64,000 bases of DNA from Roseibium aggregatum IAM 12614 (GCF_000168975.1 NZ_AAUW01000001.1:248001-312000), one strand, 5' to 3'; positions 18,354-27,540 are shown, counted from the stretch's first letter. Program-made: numbers and translations. The notes: a model not told the origin generated them from the sequence alone.

Positions 18354-19143
18354 CGTGACGCATTTCAAATGTGAGATCGCGAACGGCATTGCGCGCATCG
18401 CGCTCGACCGGCCGGAACGAAAGAACCCGCTTACCTTCGAAAGCTACGCCGAATTGCGCGACTGGTTCCGGGATCTCGTTTATGCAGACGATGTTCATGT
18501 AGTGGTGATCCTGCCGAACGGAGGCAACTTCAGCTCCGGCGGTGATGTGCACGACATCATCGGCCCGCTGACGAAAATGAACATGAAGGAGCTCTTGGCC
18601 TTCACCCGCATGACGGGCGATCTGGTGAAAGCCATGCTCAATTGCGGCAAGCCGATCATTTCGGCGGTGGACGGCATCTGTGCCGGCGCCGGTGCGATCA
18701 TGGCCATGGCCTCCGATCTGCGTGTTGCGACACCGGAGGCCAAGGTTGCCTTCCTGTTCAACAGGGTCGGCCTTGCCGGTTGCGACATGGGCGCCTGCGC
18801 GATCCTGCCACGGATCATCGGCCAGGGCCGGGCGGCGGAGCTGCTTTATCTCGGCCGTTCGATGAAGGCCGAGGAAGGTCATGCCTGGGGGTTCTTCAAT
18901 GCGGTGGTCCCGGCGGATGAGCTGGACCAGGCAGCCATGGATATGGCCGGCCGCATTGTTTCCGGTCCGACCTTCGCCAATTCCATGACCAAGACCATGC
19001 TGGCACAGGAATGGTCCATGGGGCTGGATCAGGCCATCGAAGCGGAAGCACAGGCCCAGGCAATCTGCATGCAGGGCAATGACTTCCGCAGGGCTTACGA
19101 AGCTTTCGTCAAGAAAGAAAAGCCGGTGTTCGAGGGCGATTGA
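18343..19143 (+). CDS. enoyl-CoA hydratase/isomerase family protein
   Basis: A 266-residue crotonase-fold enzyme. The ATG at 18343 has AGGAGAG six bases upstream. Oxyanion-hole elements are [10 protein letters not shown] and the [20 protein letters not shown] stretch. It should add water to an unsaturated CoA intermediate, or open the alicyclic ring, after the monooxygenase/reductase step. Overlaps the MarR gene by 11 bases and its stop overlaps the next start (TGATG). The cluster has no thiolase in this window, so completion of beta-oxidation must rely on genes elsewhere. Confidence 0.87.
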   Translation: MRSDVTHFKCEIANGIARIALDRPERKNPLTFESYAELRDWFRDLVYADDVHVVVILPNGGNFSSGGDVHDIIGPLTKMNMKELLAFTRMTGDLVKAMLNCGKPIISAVDGICAGAGAIMAMASDLRVATPEAKVAFLFNRVGLAGCDMGACAILPRIIGQGRAAELLYLGRSMKAEEGHAWGFFNAVVPADELDQAAMDMAGRIVSGPTFANSMTKTMLAQEWSMGLDQAIEAEAQAQAICMQGNDFRRAYEAFVKKEKPVFEGD

Positions 19144-20297
19144 TGTCGGATAAATCTTTTCTCCGCTGGCCGTTCTTCGAAGACCAGCACTGGAAACTTG
19201 CCGAGGATTTGGAGATATGGGCAGGTGCACATCTGGCTGATGTCGATCACACGGATACGGACGCAGCCTGCCGTCATCTGGTGACGGCCCTGGGCGACGC
19301 AGGGTTTTTGAAGCATAGCGGCGCGCCGGATGGCAAGCTGGATGTGCGCAGCCTCTGCCTCATCCGCGAAACGCTGGCCCGTCATGATGGTCTTGCCGAC
19401 TTTGCCTTCGCCATGCAGGGCCTTGGCACCGGCGCCATCTCCCTGTTCGGCACGGACGAACAGAAAGCCGAGTGGCTGCCGCTCACGCGCAGCGGCAAGG
19501 CGATCTCCGCCTTCGCCTTGACCGAACCTCAATCCGGCTCGGACGTTGCAAACTCGACCATGACCGCCACCGACGATGGCGATGCCTATGTGCTCGACGG
19601 CGAAAAGACCTGGATTTCCAACGGCGGTATCGCCGATGTCTATACGCTCTTTGCAAGAACCGGCGAAGCACCCGGCGCAAAGGGCCTGTCCGCTTTCATC
19701 GTGACGCCAGACCTTAAGGGTTTCGAGGTCGTCGAACGACTGGAAACAATCGCGCCCCATCCGCTTGCCACGCTGCGTTTCACCGGCTGCCGCGTTCCCA
19801 AGAAGAACATGATCAGCACGCCGGGTGCAGGCTTCAGAATTGCCATGTCGGTTCTGGATATCTTCCGCTCGACAGTCGCCGCCGCTGCCCTGGGCTTTGC
19901 CCGCCGGGCGCTGGACGAGGCGCTTTCCCGGGTCACGACGCGTGAAATCCAGGGCTCGCCTCTGTTCGATCTGCAACTGGTGCAGGGGCATATCGCTGAC
20001 ATGGCGCTCGATGTCGATGCCGCAGCCCTTCTGATTTATCGCGCTGCCTGGACCAAGGATAGCGGCGCTCCTCGCGTGACGCGCGAAGCTGCCATGGCGA
20101 AACTCTTTGCCACCGATCAGGCGCAGAAAGTCATCGACAAGGCCGTGCAGCTTCACGGCGGCGACGGCGTCCGTTCGGGCACGCAGGTCGAAAAGCTCTA
20201 CCGTGAAATCCGTGCCCTACGCATCTACGAGGGTGCGTCGGACGTCCAGAAAATCATCATCGCGCGCCAGACCCTTGGCGCCTTTCAGGGAGACTGA
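19143..20297 (+). CDS. acyl-CoA dehydrogenase
   Basis: A 384-residue FAD acyl-CoA dehydrogenase. Family motifs are FALTEPQSGSDVANS near residue 122, KTWISNG near 153, QLHGGDGVRSG near 334 and the C-terminal IYEGASDVQKIIIAR, whose glutamate is the usual catalytic base. It oxidises a saturated or cyclic acyl-CoA to the enoyl-CoA, passing electrons to ETF. In this operon the substrate is probably a cyclohexane- or pimeloyl-like CoA derived from 2-aminobenzoyl-CoA; that is inference. Confidence 0.88.
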   Translation: MSDKSFLRWPFFEDQHWKLAEDLEIWAGAHLADVDHTDTDAACRHLVTALGDAGFLKHSGAPDGKLDVRSLCLIRETLARHDGLADFAFAMQGLGTGAISLFGTDEQKAEWLPLTRSGKAISAFALTEPQSGSDVANSTMTATDDGDAYVLDGEKTWISNGGIADVYTLFARTGEAPGAKGLSAFIVTPDLKGFEVVERLETIAPHPLATLRFTGCRVPKKNMISTPGAGFRIAMSVLDIFRSTVAAAALGFARRALDEALSRVTTREIQGSPLFDLQLVQGHIADMALDVDAAALLIYRAAWTKDSGAPRVTREAAMAKLFATDQAQKVIDKAVQLHGGDGVRSGTQVEKLYREIRALRIYEGASDVQKIIIARQTLGAFQGD

Positions 20298-20300
20298 TGC

Positions 20301-21920
20301 ATGCTTGGTCCCTCCGCACATGTCGATACATTCACCCGGGACAACCTGCCACCGGAAGAGAGCTGGCCCGACTTCCTGCTGGATGATTTTCAGTATCCCG
20401 AACGTCTTAATGCAGGCGTGGAACTGACCGACAGGATGGTCGAGAAGGGGCTGGGAGATCACACCGCCCTGATCGGCAATGGCCGTCGCCGCACCTATAA
20501 GGAACTTGCGGACTGGACCAACCGCCTGGCCAATGCACTGACCGAGGATCTGGGTGTGAAACCGGGCAACCGGGTTCTGATCCGGTCCGCCAACAATCCG
20601 GCCATGGTCGCCTGTTGGCTCGCCGCCACCAAGGCCGGCGCGGTTGTCGTCAACACCATGCCCATGCTGCGCGCCGGTGAACTTTCCAAGATCGTCGACA
20701 AGGCCGAAATCGAGTTCGCACTCTGCGACACGCGCCTCATGGACGAGATGGTCACCTGCGCAAAGAACTCGTCCTTCCTGAAGAAGGTCGTCGGCTTCGA
20801 TGGCACATCGAACCACGACGCGGAACTGGACCGGCTCGCGCTGGAAAAATCCGTGCTTTACGACGCCGTGCCGACTGGACGAGACGATGTCGCCCTCTTG
20901 GGGTTCACCTCCGGCTCCACCGGCACGCCCAAGGCGACGATGCACTTCCACCGGGATCTGCTGATCATTGCCGACGCCTATGCCAAAGAGGTTCTGGGCG
21001 TCACGCCGGATGATGTCTTTGTCGGCTCGCCCCCCTTGGCGTTCACATTTGGTCTGGGCGGACTTGCGATCTTCCCGCTGAGGTTCGGCGCTGCGGCAAC
21101 GCTTCTGGAAGCTGCGACACCGCCGAACATGATCGAGATCATCGAGAAATATAAGGCAACCGTCTGCTTCACCGCGCCGACCGCTTACCGGGTGATGCTG
21201 CAGGCCATGGAGGAGGGCGCTGACCTTTCCTCGCTGCGTGCCGCGGTTTCCGCGGGCGAAACCCTGCCGGCTCCCGTTTATGAGGCATGGATGGCCAAAA
21301 CGGGCAAGCCGATGCTGGACGGGATCGGCTCGACGGAGATGCTGCATATCTTCATCTCCAACCGCTTCGACGATCACAAACCTGCCTGTACCGGCAAGCC
21401 GGTGTCAGGATACGAAGTCAGAATTCTCGACCAGGACGGCAACGATGTTCCGCCCGGCGAAGTGGGGCGTCTTGCCGTGCGCGGCCCAACAGGGTGCCGC
21501 TATCTGGCAGACGACCGCCAGAGCCAGTACGTGATGGATGGCTGGAACATCACCGGTGACAGTTTCTCCATGAGCGAGGACGGCCATCTGCACTTTGCCG
21601 CCCGCAACGACGACATGATCATTTCCGCCGGCTACAACATCGCCGGCCCTGAAGTGGAGGCAGCGCTGCTTGCGCATCCGGCGGTTCAGGAATGTGCGGT
21701 CATCGGTGCACCCGATGAGGAGCGTGGCTCGATTGTTCAGGCCCATGTGGTTCTCGTGGCCGGACAGGAAGCGTCGGATGAGCTTTCCAAGATACTGAAA
21801 GACCACGTCAAAGCGACGATCGCCCCCTACAAGTATCCGCGGTCGATCATTTTTACGGATGCCTTGCCGAAAACGGAAACCGGCAAGATTCAGCGCTTCC
21901 GGTTGCGTCCGGACGCCTGA
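20301..21920 (+). CDS. abmG: 2-aminobenzoate/benzoate-CoA ligase
   Basis: A 539-residue ANL-superfamily ligase that activates an aromatic acid to its CoA thioester with ATP. The AMP-binding P-loop is TSGSTGTPKATMHFHRD (near residue 201), followed by GSPPLAFTFGLGG, GIGSTEMLHIF and the hinge region RNDDMIISAGYNIAGPEVE. The C-terminal catalytic lysine lies in PKTETGKIQRF. These segments are closest to benzoate-/2-aminobenzoate-CoA ligases. The ligase commits imported anthranilate to the pathway and feeds the fused monooxygenase/reductase. Starts three bases after the dehydrogenase stop. Confidence 0.87.
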   Translation: MLGPSAHVDTFTRDNLPPEESWPDFLLDDFQYPERLNAGVELTDRMVEKGLGDHTALIGNGRRRTYKELADWTNRLANALTEDLGVKPGNRVLIRSANNPAMVACWLAATKAGAVVVNTMPMLRAGELSKIVDKAEIEFALCDTRLMDEMVTCAKNSSFLKKVVGFDGTSNHDAELDRLALEKSVLYDAVPTGRDDVALLGFTSGSTGTPKATMHFHRDLLIIADAYAKEVLGVTPDDVFVGSPPLAFTFGLGGLAIFPLRFGAAATLLEAATPPNMIEIIEKYKATVCFTAPTAYRVMLQAMEEGADLSSLRAAVSAGETLPAPVYEAWMAKTGKPMLDGIGSTEMLHIFISNRFDDHKPACTGKPVSGYEVRILDQDGNDVPPGEVGRLAVRGPTGCRYLADDRQSQYVMDGWNITGDSFSMSEDGHLHFAARNDDMIISAGYNIAGPEVEAALLAHPAVQECAVIGAPDEERGSIVQAHVVLVAGQEASDELSKILKDHVKATIAPYKYPRSIIFTDALPKTETGKIQRFRLRPDA

Positions 21921-22056
21921 CCAGATCCTCGCGTGGGGCACGCGGGAAAACAAGACGACAAGCCCCTTGCCGACCGTGCCGGAAAAACGAAGCACGGCGG
22001 TACAAACTATAAAAACCAACGGGAACAGATGGTCACAAGACCAAGAGGAGCAGCAT

Positions 22057-23193
22057 ATGAAATTTGTAACATTGGCGGCGGCAGCCGCGCTGGCAATCGG
22101 CCTTGGCAGTGCGAACGCGGAACCGGTCAAGGTCGGTATGATAACGACGCTGTCCGGTGGCGGCGCTGGCCTTGGCATCGACGTGCGCGACGGCTTCATG
22201 CTTGCGGTCAAGCAGGCAGGCAACAAGGATCTGGAAGTGGTGATCGAGGACGATCAGCAGAAACCGGACATCGCCGTGCAACTGGCCGACAAGATGATCC
22301 AGTCCGAAAAGGTCGATGTCCTGACCGGCATCATCTGGTCGAACCTGGCCATGGCCGTGGTGCCATCCGCAACCGCGCAGGGCAAGTTCTACCTGTCGCC
22401 GAACGCAGGCCCGTCCGCACTGGCCGGCAAGGGTTGCCACCCGAACTATTTCAACGTCGCCTGGCAGAACGACAATCTGCATGAAGCCGCCGGCGCCTAT
22501 GCCAATTTCGAAGGCCTGAAAAACAGTTTCCTGCTTGCGCCGAACTACCCGGCCGGCCAGGACGCGCTGACCGGCTATAAGCGCATGTACAAGGGCGAAT
22601 TGGCAGGCGAGATCTACACCAAACTGGGTCAGACCGACTATGCGGCCGAAATTGCCCAGATCCGTGCCTCTGGCGCCGACAGTGTCTACTTCTTCCTGCC
22701 GGGCGGCATGGGGATCTCCTTCCTGAAGCAGTACAAGGATTCCGGTGTTGACCTTCCGGTGATCGGACCTGCTTTCTCCTTCGATCAGGGCATCCTGCAG
22801 GCTGTTGGCGATGCGGCTCTCGGTGTCAAGAACACCAGCCAGTGGAGCAAGGACATCGACACTCCGGCCAACAAGGCCTTTGTCGAGAGCTTCCAGGCCG
22901 AATATGGCCGCCTGCCGTCGCTTTATGCCTCTCAGGGCTTCGACACGGCCAACCTTCTTCTGTCGGCCATGGCCAAGGCAGATGTAAAGGATGCCGATGC
23001 GTTCCGCGCCGCCCTGGAAGAAGCTGATTTCGCTTCCACCCGTGGCGGCTTCAAGTTTGGCCCCAACCATCATCCGATTCAGGACATCTACGTCCGCGAA
23101 GTGATCAAGGAAGGGGACGTCTACACCAACAAGATCATCGGCAAGGCGCTTACCAGCCACGCCGATGCCTACTGGTCCGAGTGCAGCATGTAA
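22057..23193 (+). CDS. Liv-type ABC transporter substrate-binding protein (aromatic acid candidate)
   Basis: A 378-residue periplasmic binding protein of the branched-chain-amino-acid/aromatic-acid type (Peripla_BP_6). The ATG at 22057 has CAAGAGGAG upstream and opens a signal peptide ending SANAEP. Next comes VGMITTLSGGGAGLG, then YLSPNAGPSALAGKGC and the VYFFLPGGMGISFLKQY segment. Proteins of this class near aryl-CoA genes bind benzoates and hydroxybenzoates; anthranilate is the expected ligand here. It sits after a 136-base gap downstream of the ligase, so it could have its own promoter. Confidence 0.87.
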   Translation: MKFVTLAAAAALAIGLGSANAEPVKVGMITTLSGGGAGLGIDVRDGFMLAVKQAGNKDLEVVIEDDQQKPDIAVQLADKMIQSEKVDVLTGIIWSNLAMAVVPSATAQGKFYLSPNAGPSALAGKGCHPNYFNVAWQNDNLHEAAGAYANFEGLKNSFLLAPNYPAGQDALTGYKRMYKGELAGEIYTKLGQTDYAAEIAQIRASGADSVYFFLPGGMGISFLKQYKDSGVDLPVIGPAFSFDQGILQAVGDAALGVKNTSQWSKDIDTPANKAFVESFQAEYGRLPSLYASQGFDTANLLLSAMAKADVKDADAFRAALEEADFASTRGGFKFGPNHHPIQDIYVREVIKEGDVYTNKIIGKALTSHADAYWSECSM

Positions 23194-23208
23194 GGTATTG
23201 ACCCAAAC

Positions 23209-23232
23209 GCCGGTGCGGGAAGCTGCACCGGC
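23209..23232 (+). terminator. hairpin between binding protein and LivH-type permease
   Basis: An 8-base perfect stem, GCCGGTGC with GCACCGGC, 15 bases after the binding-protein stop and 18 before the permease ATG, followed by AAAAGGGG. No T-run, so mRNA stabilisation or partial attenuation is more likely than full termination. Confidence 0.6.
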
Positions 23233-23250
23233 AAAAGGGGCGGGGTACTC

Positions 23251-24171
23251 ATGTCACTGATATTGCTCATAGAGCAGGTCCTCAACGGCCTGCAATTCGG
23301 CATCATGCTGTTTCTGATGGCTGCCGGGCTAACCTTGATCTTCGGCGTCATGGGGTTGATCAACCTTGCCCATGGTTCGCTTTACATGATCGGGGCTTTC
23401 TGTGCGGCGGCTGTCGCGGCTGCCACCGGATCATTTCTGTTGGGCCTCGTGGCGGCACTTGCCGGTGCCGCCATCGCGGGCGCCCTGGTCGAACTGCTGG
23501 TCATCCGCCGGCTTTATACCAAGGACCATCTGGATCAGGTGCTGGCGACTTTCGCGCTGATCCTGATCTTTTCCGAAGGCACGCGCTGGATCTTCGGCTC
23601 CTTTCCGCTGTTTCTGGATGTGCCTGACTTCCTGTCCGGCCCGGTCACGCTTCCCGGCGGAATTGAATATCCGCTTTACCGCTTGGCGTTGATCGCTGTC
23701 GGTCTTGCCGTCGCGCTAGGGCTCTGGCTGCTGATTTCCAGAACGCGTCTCGGCGTGCAGATCAGGGCAGGGGAGAATGACCGCGAGATGATCGCAGCCC
23801 TCGGCATCGATATTGCCCGGCTCTACACCATCGTCTTCGCCCTTGGCGCGGCGCTGGCAGGGCTGGCCGGTGCGCTGGTTGGCGCTATCCAGTCGGTGCA
23901 GGTCGGCATGGGGGAGCCGGTGCTGATCCTGGCCTTCGTCGTCATCGTCATCGGCGGTATCGGCTCCATCAAGGGCGCGCTTGTCGGCGCAATCCTTGTC
24001 GGGCTGACCGATACGCTCGGCGGTATCTTCCTGCCGGAGATCCTGAAGCTCTTTCTCGATCCGTCGACTGCCACCTCCGTTGGCTCCTCGCTCGCCTCCA
24101 TGGCGATCTACATCCTCATGGCTGCGGTGCTGATCCTGCGTCCTGCCGGTCTGTTCGGAGCGCGCGCATGA
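23251..24171 (+). CDS. Liv-type ABC transporter permease (LivH class)
   Basis: A 306-residue permease of the LivH class with about eight hydrophobic segments. It begins LIEQVLNGLQFGIMLFLMAAGLTLIF in two recognisable blocks, followed by GVMGLINLAHGSLYMIGAF, both diagnostic. The C-terminal half has AGENDREMIAALGID, the cytoplasmic coupling region, and VIVIGGIGSIKGALVGA. It pairs with the LivM-type subunit whose start overlaps its stop by four bases. Confidence 0.92.
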   Translation: MSLILLIEQVLNGLQFGIMLFLMAAGLTLIFGVMGLINLAHGSLYMIGAFCAAAVAAATGSFLLGLVAALAGAAIAGALVELLVIRRLYTKDHLDQVLATFALILIFSEGTRWIFGSFPLFLDVPDFLSGPVTLPGGIEYPLYRLALIAVGLAVALGLWLLISRTRLGVQIRAGENDREMIAALGIDIARLYTIVFALGAALAGLAGALVGAIQSVQVGMGEPVLILAFVVIVIGGIGSIKGALVGAILVGLTDTLGGIFLPEILKLFLDPSTATSVGSSLASMAIYILMAAVLILRPAGLFGARA

Positions 24172-25151
24172 TCCGGGAACGTTATCTCAATGCGCTGACA
24201 CTGGCGCTCTTCGTCGCGATCCCCTTCTGGGCGATCACGGCCGATGAACCCTTCACCATCACTCTTATGACGCGGGCCGTTGTCTTCGCCATCGCGGCCG
24301 TCGGCCTCAACATCGCACTCGGCCTTGGCGGACTGGTCAGTCTCGGCCATGCGGTCTTCTTCGGCCTGGGTGGCTACGCCATGGGCATTCTGGCCTACCA
24401 TGCCCAGAACTACACCCCGCTCACAGAATGGCCTTTCCTGATCGAAGGCACGAAGTCCATGCCGTTGATCTGGCTTGTGGCGGTAATCGTGTCTTCCCTG
24501 GCAGCGCTGGTGATCGGCATCCTGTCTCTCAGGACGGCAGGGGTCTATTTCATCATGATCACCCTGGCCTTTGGCCAGATGTTCTTCTTCTTTGCCATTT
24601 CCTGGGCGGAATATGGCGGTGAGGACGGACTGTCGATCTACGTTCGAAACGGGTTTCCGGGTCTGAACACGCTGGATCCGATCCAGTTCTACGGTCTTTG
24701 CCTGGGGCTGCTCTGCCTTGTGCTGCTGTTTGCATGGCGGCTGTCGGGATCTCCCTTCGGCCTCGCTCTCAATGCTGCCAGGCAGGTGCCCGTTCGTGTG
24801 GAAACCGCGGGTCTGGATCCGGTTCGGCTCAAGCTTGTTGCCTTCGTCGTCTCCGGTGCCATCACCGGACTTGCCGGAGCTTTGTTTGCAGACCTGAACC
24901 GCTTCGTCAGCCCGACAATGTTCAGCTGGCAGACCAGCGGCGAGATCATGATCTTCATCATTATCGGTGGGGTCGGTCGTCTGTTCGGGCCTGTGGTCGG
25001 TGCGCTGGTCTTCGTTGCGCTGGAACACTGGCTCGGGGCCCTGAGCGATTTCTGGCACATCTATCTGGGACTGTTGCTTCTGGTCATCGTGCTCTTCGGC
25101 AAGGGCGGACTGATCGGAATGCTCTGCGGACGGGAGGCTGTTCATGACTGA
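24168..25151 (+). CDS. Liv-type ABC transporter permease (LivM class)
   Basis: A 327-residue permease of the LivM class. Signatures are VGLNIALGLGGLVSLGHAVF, FGLGGYAMGIL, RTAGVYFIMITLAFGQM and the C-terminal IIIGGVGRLFGPVVGA. It forms the membrane channel with the LivH-type partner. Its last codons overlap the following ATPase start by eight bases, consistent with translational coupling through the whole liv block. Confidence 0.92.
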   Translation: MIRERYLNALTLALFVAIPFWAITADEPFTITLMTRAVVFAIAAVGLNIALGLGGLVSLGHAVFFGLGGYAMGILAYHAQNYTPLTEWPFLIEGTKSMPLIWLVAVIVSSLAALVIGILSLRTAGVYFIMITLAFGQMFFFFAISWAEYGGEDGLSIYVRNGFPGLNTLDPIQFYGLCLGLLCLVLLFAWRLSGSPFGLALNAARQVPVRVETAGLDPVRLKLVAFVVSGAITGLAGALFADLNRFVSPTMFSWQTSGEIMIFIIIGGVGRLFGPVVGALVFVALEHWLGALSDFWHIYLGLLLLVIVLFGKGGLIGMLCGREAVHD

Positions 25152-25893
25152 CGCTGTTCTGCAGACAAGCGGCATCTCCAAGAGCTTCGGTGCCTTGCGT
25201 GCCAGCCGTGACATTTCCATCGACCTGAAACCCGGAGAGATCCACGCGATCATCGGCCCCAACGGTGCCGGCAAGTCCACCCTGATTGGGCAGATCTGCG
25301 GGACATTGCGGCCGGACTCCGGTTCGGTCCACCTGCTCGGCAAGGACGTGACGCACCAGCCGACGCGGGCCCGGGCACGCGCAGGCCTGGGGCGAACGTT
25401 CCAGATCTCCTCGTTGGCCATGGAAGACACGGTTCTTCAGAACGTGCTGCTTGGTGCTCTGGGTGCCAGCGGCCGGCCCTGGCGGTTCTTCACAAATGTG
25501 GTCAAGGACACCTCCTTGCGCGAAACCGCAGAGGAAGCGCTTGCCCGTGTCGGCCTGATCGACCAGGCGCGCATGCGCACGGCCGAGCTCAGCCACGGCC
25601 AGCGCCGCCAGTTGGAAGTTGCCGTTGCGCTGACACAGAAGCCGCAGGCGCTCGTCATGGACGAGCCCATGGCGGGCATGGGTTCCGAAGGCTCCAAGCT
25701 GCTGACCGGCTTTCTCGATCAGCTCCGGCACGAAGCGCCGATCCTGCTCGTCGAGCACGACATGGACGCGGTCTTCTCGCTGGCCGACCGCATCAGCGTG
25801 CTGGTTTATGGCGAAGTAATTGCCACCGGCACGGTCGATGAAATCCGTGCCAATGCGGCCGTCAAGGAAGCTTACCTGGGAGACGAAGCATGA
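25144..25893 (+). CDS. Liv-type ABC transporter ATP-binding protein (LivG class)
   Basis: A 249-residue single-domain ATPase. Walker A is GPNGAGKST near residue 39 and Walker B LVMDEPMAGM near 171. The signature is LSHGQRRQLEV, with histidine replacing the first glycine, a normal LivG-class variant. The following GRTFQISSLAMEDTVLQNV is typical of the LivG class. It works as a heterodimer with the LivF-type ATPase, whose start overlaps its stop by four bases. Confidence 0.92.
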   Translation: MTDAVLQTSGISKSFGALRASRDISIDLKPGEIHAIIGPNGAGKSTLIGQICGTLRPDSGSVHLLGKDVTHQPTRARARAGLGRTFQISSLAMEDTVLQNVLLGALGASGRPWRFFTNVVKDTSLRETAEEALARVGLIDQARMRTAELSHGQRRQLEVAVALTQKPQALVMDEPMAGMGSEGSKLLTGFLDQLRHEAPILLVEHDMDAVFSLADRISVLVYGEVIATGTVDEIRANAAVKEAYLGDEA

Positions 25894-26579
25894 GCAGTCT
25901 TCTGACACTGTCCAATGTGACCGCCTCCTACGGCGCCAGCCAGGCGCTGTTTGGCGTCGATCTGGAAATCGGCGAAGGCGAAGTGCTGGCTCTGCTCGGC
26001 CGCAATGGCATGGGCAAGTCGACCACGGTCAAATGCATCTGCCGGATGCTTGCCGCGCAAGGCTCGCTGGTTTTCGACGGGCACGACCTTGCCCGACTGC
26101 CGAGCCACAAGGCGGCCAGGTTGGGCCTTGGTCTCGTGCCGGAAGGGCGGCGCTGTTTCGGGTCGTTGAGTGTTCAGGAAAACCTGACCGCGGCGGCTCG
26201 GCGCGGTGACTGGACCTTCGAGCGCGTGATCGCGATGTTTCCGCGGCTTGGCGAACGGCGCGGTCAGCGGGCGGGATCGCTCTCCGGCGGCGAGCAGCAG
26301 ATGCTCGCCATTGGCCGTGCTCTGATGACCAATCCGAAGCTCTTGATCCTGGACGAAGCGACCGAGGGTCTGGCTCCGGTAATCCGCCAGGAAATCTGGG
26401 CCGTGATCCGCAAGTTGAAGGCGGAAACAGGCCTTGCGATTCTCGTCATCGACAAGTCGATCAAGGAACTGCGCCAGGTGTGCGACCGGGCGACGATCCT
26501 GGAACGCGGCACGTCCGTGTGGACGGGCGGCATCGACGCGCTGACGGACGACGTCACCGCCAAATACATCGGGGTTTGA
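25890..26579 (+). CDS. Liv-type ABC transporter ATP-binding protein (LivF class)
   Basis: A 229-residue ATPase of the LivF class. Walker A is GRNGMGKST, with the RNGMGK form characteristic of LivF. LSGGEQQMLAIGRALM carries the signature, and LLILDEATEGLAP is Walker B, with DEA in place of DEP. It completes the five-gene importer. Only three bases separate it from the thioesterase, so the importer and the aryl-CoA enzymes probably share one transcript. Confidence 0.92.
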   Translation: MSSLLTLSNVTASYGASQALFGVDLEIGEGEVLALLGRNGMGKSTTVKCICRMLAAQGSLVFDGHDLARLPSHKAARLGLGLVPEGRRCFGSLSVQENLTAAARRGDWTFERVIAMFPRLGERRGQRAGSLSGGEQQMLAIGRALMTNPKLLILDEATEGLAPVIRQEIWAVIRKLKAETGLAILVIDKSIKELRQVCDRATILERGTSVWTGGIDALTDDVTAKYIGV

Positions 26580-26582
26580 GGA

Positions 26583-26984
26583 ATGTTCCGGTTCGAGCAA
26601 CCCATCTTGTTCAAGCATTGCGATCCGGCGGGCATCGTTTTCTATCCCCGCTATTTCGAGATGATGAGCGATTGCGTCGAAGCCTTTTTCGACAAGGTCG
26701 TCGAATGGCCCTTCAAGGACATTCATAAGGTGGGAGCCGTGCCGACCGCTGAAATCCGCACACGTTTCTTGGCTCCCAGCCGGTTGGGTGACCATCTGGT
26801 CTTCAACCTGAAACTGACCACGGTTGGCCGCACGAGTTGCGGCATAGAAATCTCTGCGGATTGCGAGGGCGAAGCGCGCTTCCAGACCGAGCTTACCCTC
26901 GTCAACGTGGATGGCGGCGGCAAGCCGCAAGCATGGCCGGAACAGGTCAAACAACGATTACTGGACCAGTCGGCGTTCGCCTGA
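26583..26984 (+). CDS. acyl-CoA thioesterase, 4-hydroxybenzoyl-CoA thioesterase type
   Basis: A 133-residue hotdog-fold protein. The motif HCDPAGIVFYPRYFE (12-26) contains Asp14, the equivalent of the catalytic aspartate of 4-hydroxybenzoyl-CoA thioesterase. It probably hydrolyses aryl-CoA or dead-end CoA intermediates, freeing CoA when the pathway stalls, as such thioesterases often do in aryl-CoA clusters. The substrate is inferred from its position inside the abm operon, directly after the transporter genes. Confidence 0.85.
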   Translation: MFRFEQPILFKHCDPAGIVFYPRYFEMMSDCVEAFFDKVVEWPFKDIHKVGAVPTAEIRTRFLAPSRLGDHLVFNLKLTTVGRTSCGIEISADCEGEARFQTELTLVNVDGGGKPQAWPEQVKQRLLDQSAFA

Positions 26985-27083
26985 AGGTGGATTGGTTCGC
27001 AGGCAGGAAACGATCAGCCTTGAGAGGGTCAATCCAGTCGGATTGATCATTGCTGATCCGGAAGACAAGGAAAGTCAGGATCG

Positions 27084-27479
27084 ATGACGGTCAAAAGCAT
27101 TCAACCCGACGGCTGGGCCCCGGCAAAAGGCTATGCAAACGGCATGCTGACAGCGGGCAAGACGCTCCACATCGGTGGTCAGATTGGCTGGAACAAGGAC
27201 CAGGTCTTCGAGAGCCATGACTTCGTCGGCCAGATGGAACAGACGCTCGCCAACATCGTGGCCATCGTCGAGGCCGCTGGCGGCGCCGTGACCGACATTG
27301 CCCGCCTGACGTGGTTCATCACCGACAAGCGCGAATACCTCGCCCGCCAGAGGGAAGTCGGCGAAGCCTATCGCCGGGTGATGGGCCGGCATTTCCCGGC
27401 CATGTCCGTCGTCGTCGTCGCCGGTCTCATCGAAGACGAAGCACTGATTGAAATCGAGGCGACCGCCCAGGTCGGCTGA
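27084..27479 (+). CDS. Rid family protein lacking the active-site arginine
   Basis: A 131-residue RidA/YjgF/UK114-fold protein. The classic enzyme has an arginine in a PARS motif that anchors the carboxylate of 2-imino acids. Here the motif reads PAMS (105-108), so that arginine is methionine, while the following LIEIEATA segment keeps the glutamates. This places it among the Rid subgroups without the arginine. The operon context is suggestive: the fused monooxygenase/reductase makes an enamine-type CoA ester that must lose ammonia, and its carboxyl is already a thioester. It is the last gene before the terminator at 27511. Confidence 0.85.
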   Translation: MTVKSIQPDGWAPAKGYANGMLTAGKTLHIGGQIGWNKDQVFESHDFVGQMEQTLANIVAIVEAAGGAVTDIARLTWFITDKREYLARQREVGEAYRRVMGRHFPAMSVVVVAGLIEDEALIEIEATAQVG

Positions 27480-27510
27480 CACTCAAAATATTCCTGATGG
27501 GGCAATCAGC

Positions 27511-27540
27511 AGCCCGGCACCCTGTGCCGGGCTTTTTGTT
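27511..27540 (+). terminator. rho-independent terminator of the anthranilate-CoA operon
   Basis: A 10-base perfect stem AGCCCGGCAC/GTGCCGGGCT with loop CCT, followed immediately by TTTTGTTTT. It lies 31 bases after the Rid stop and closes the roughly 12.6 kb operon. The strongest canonical terminator in the window. Confidence 0.92.
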
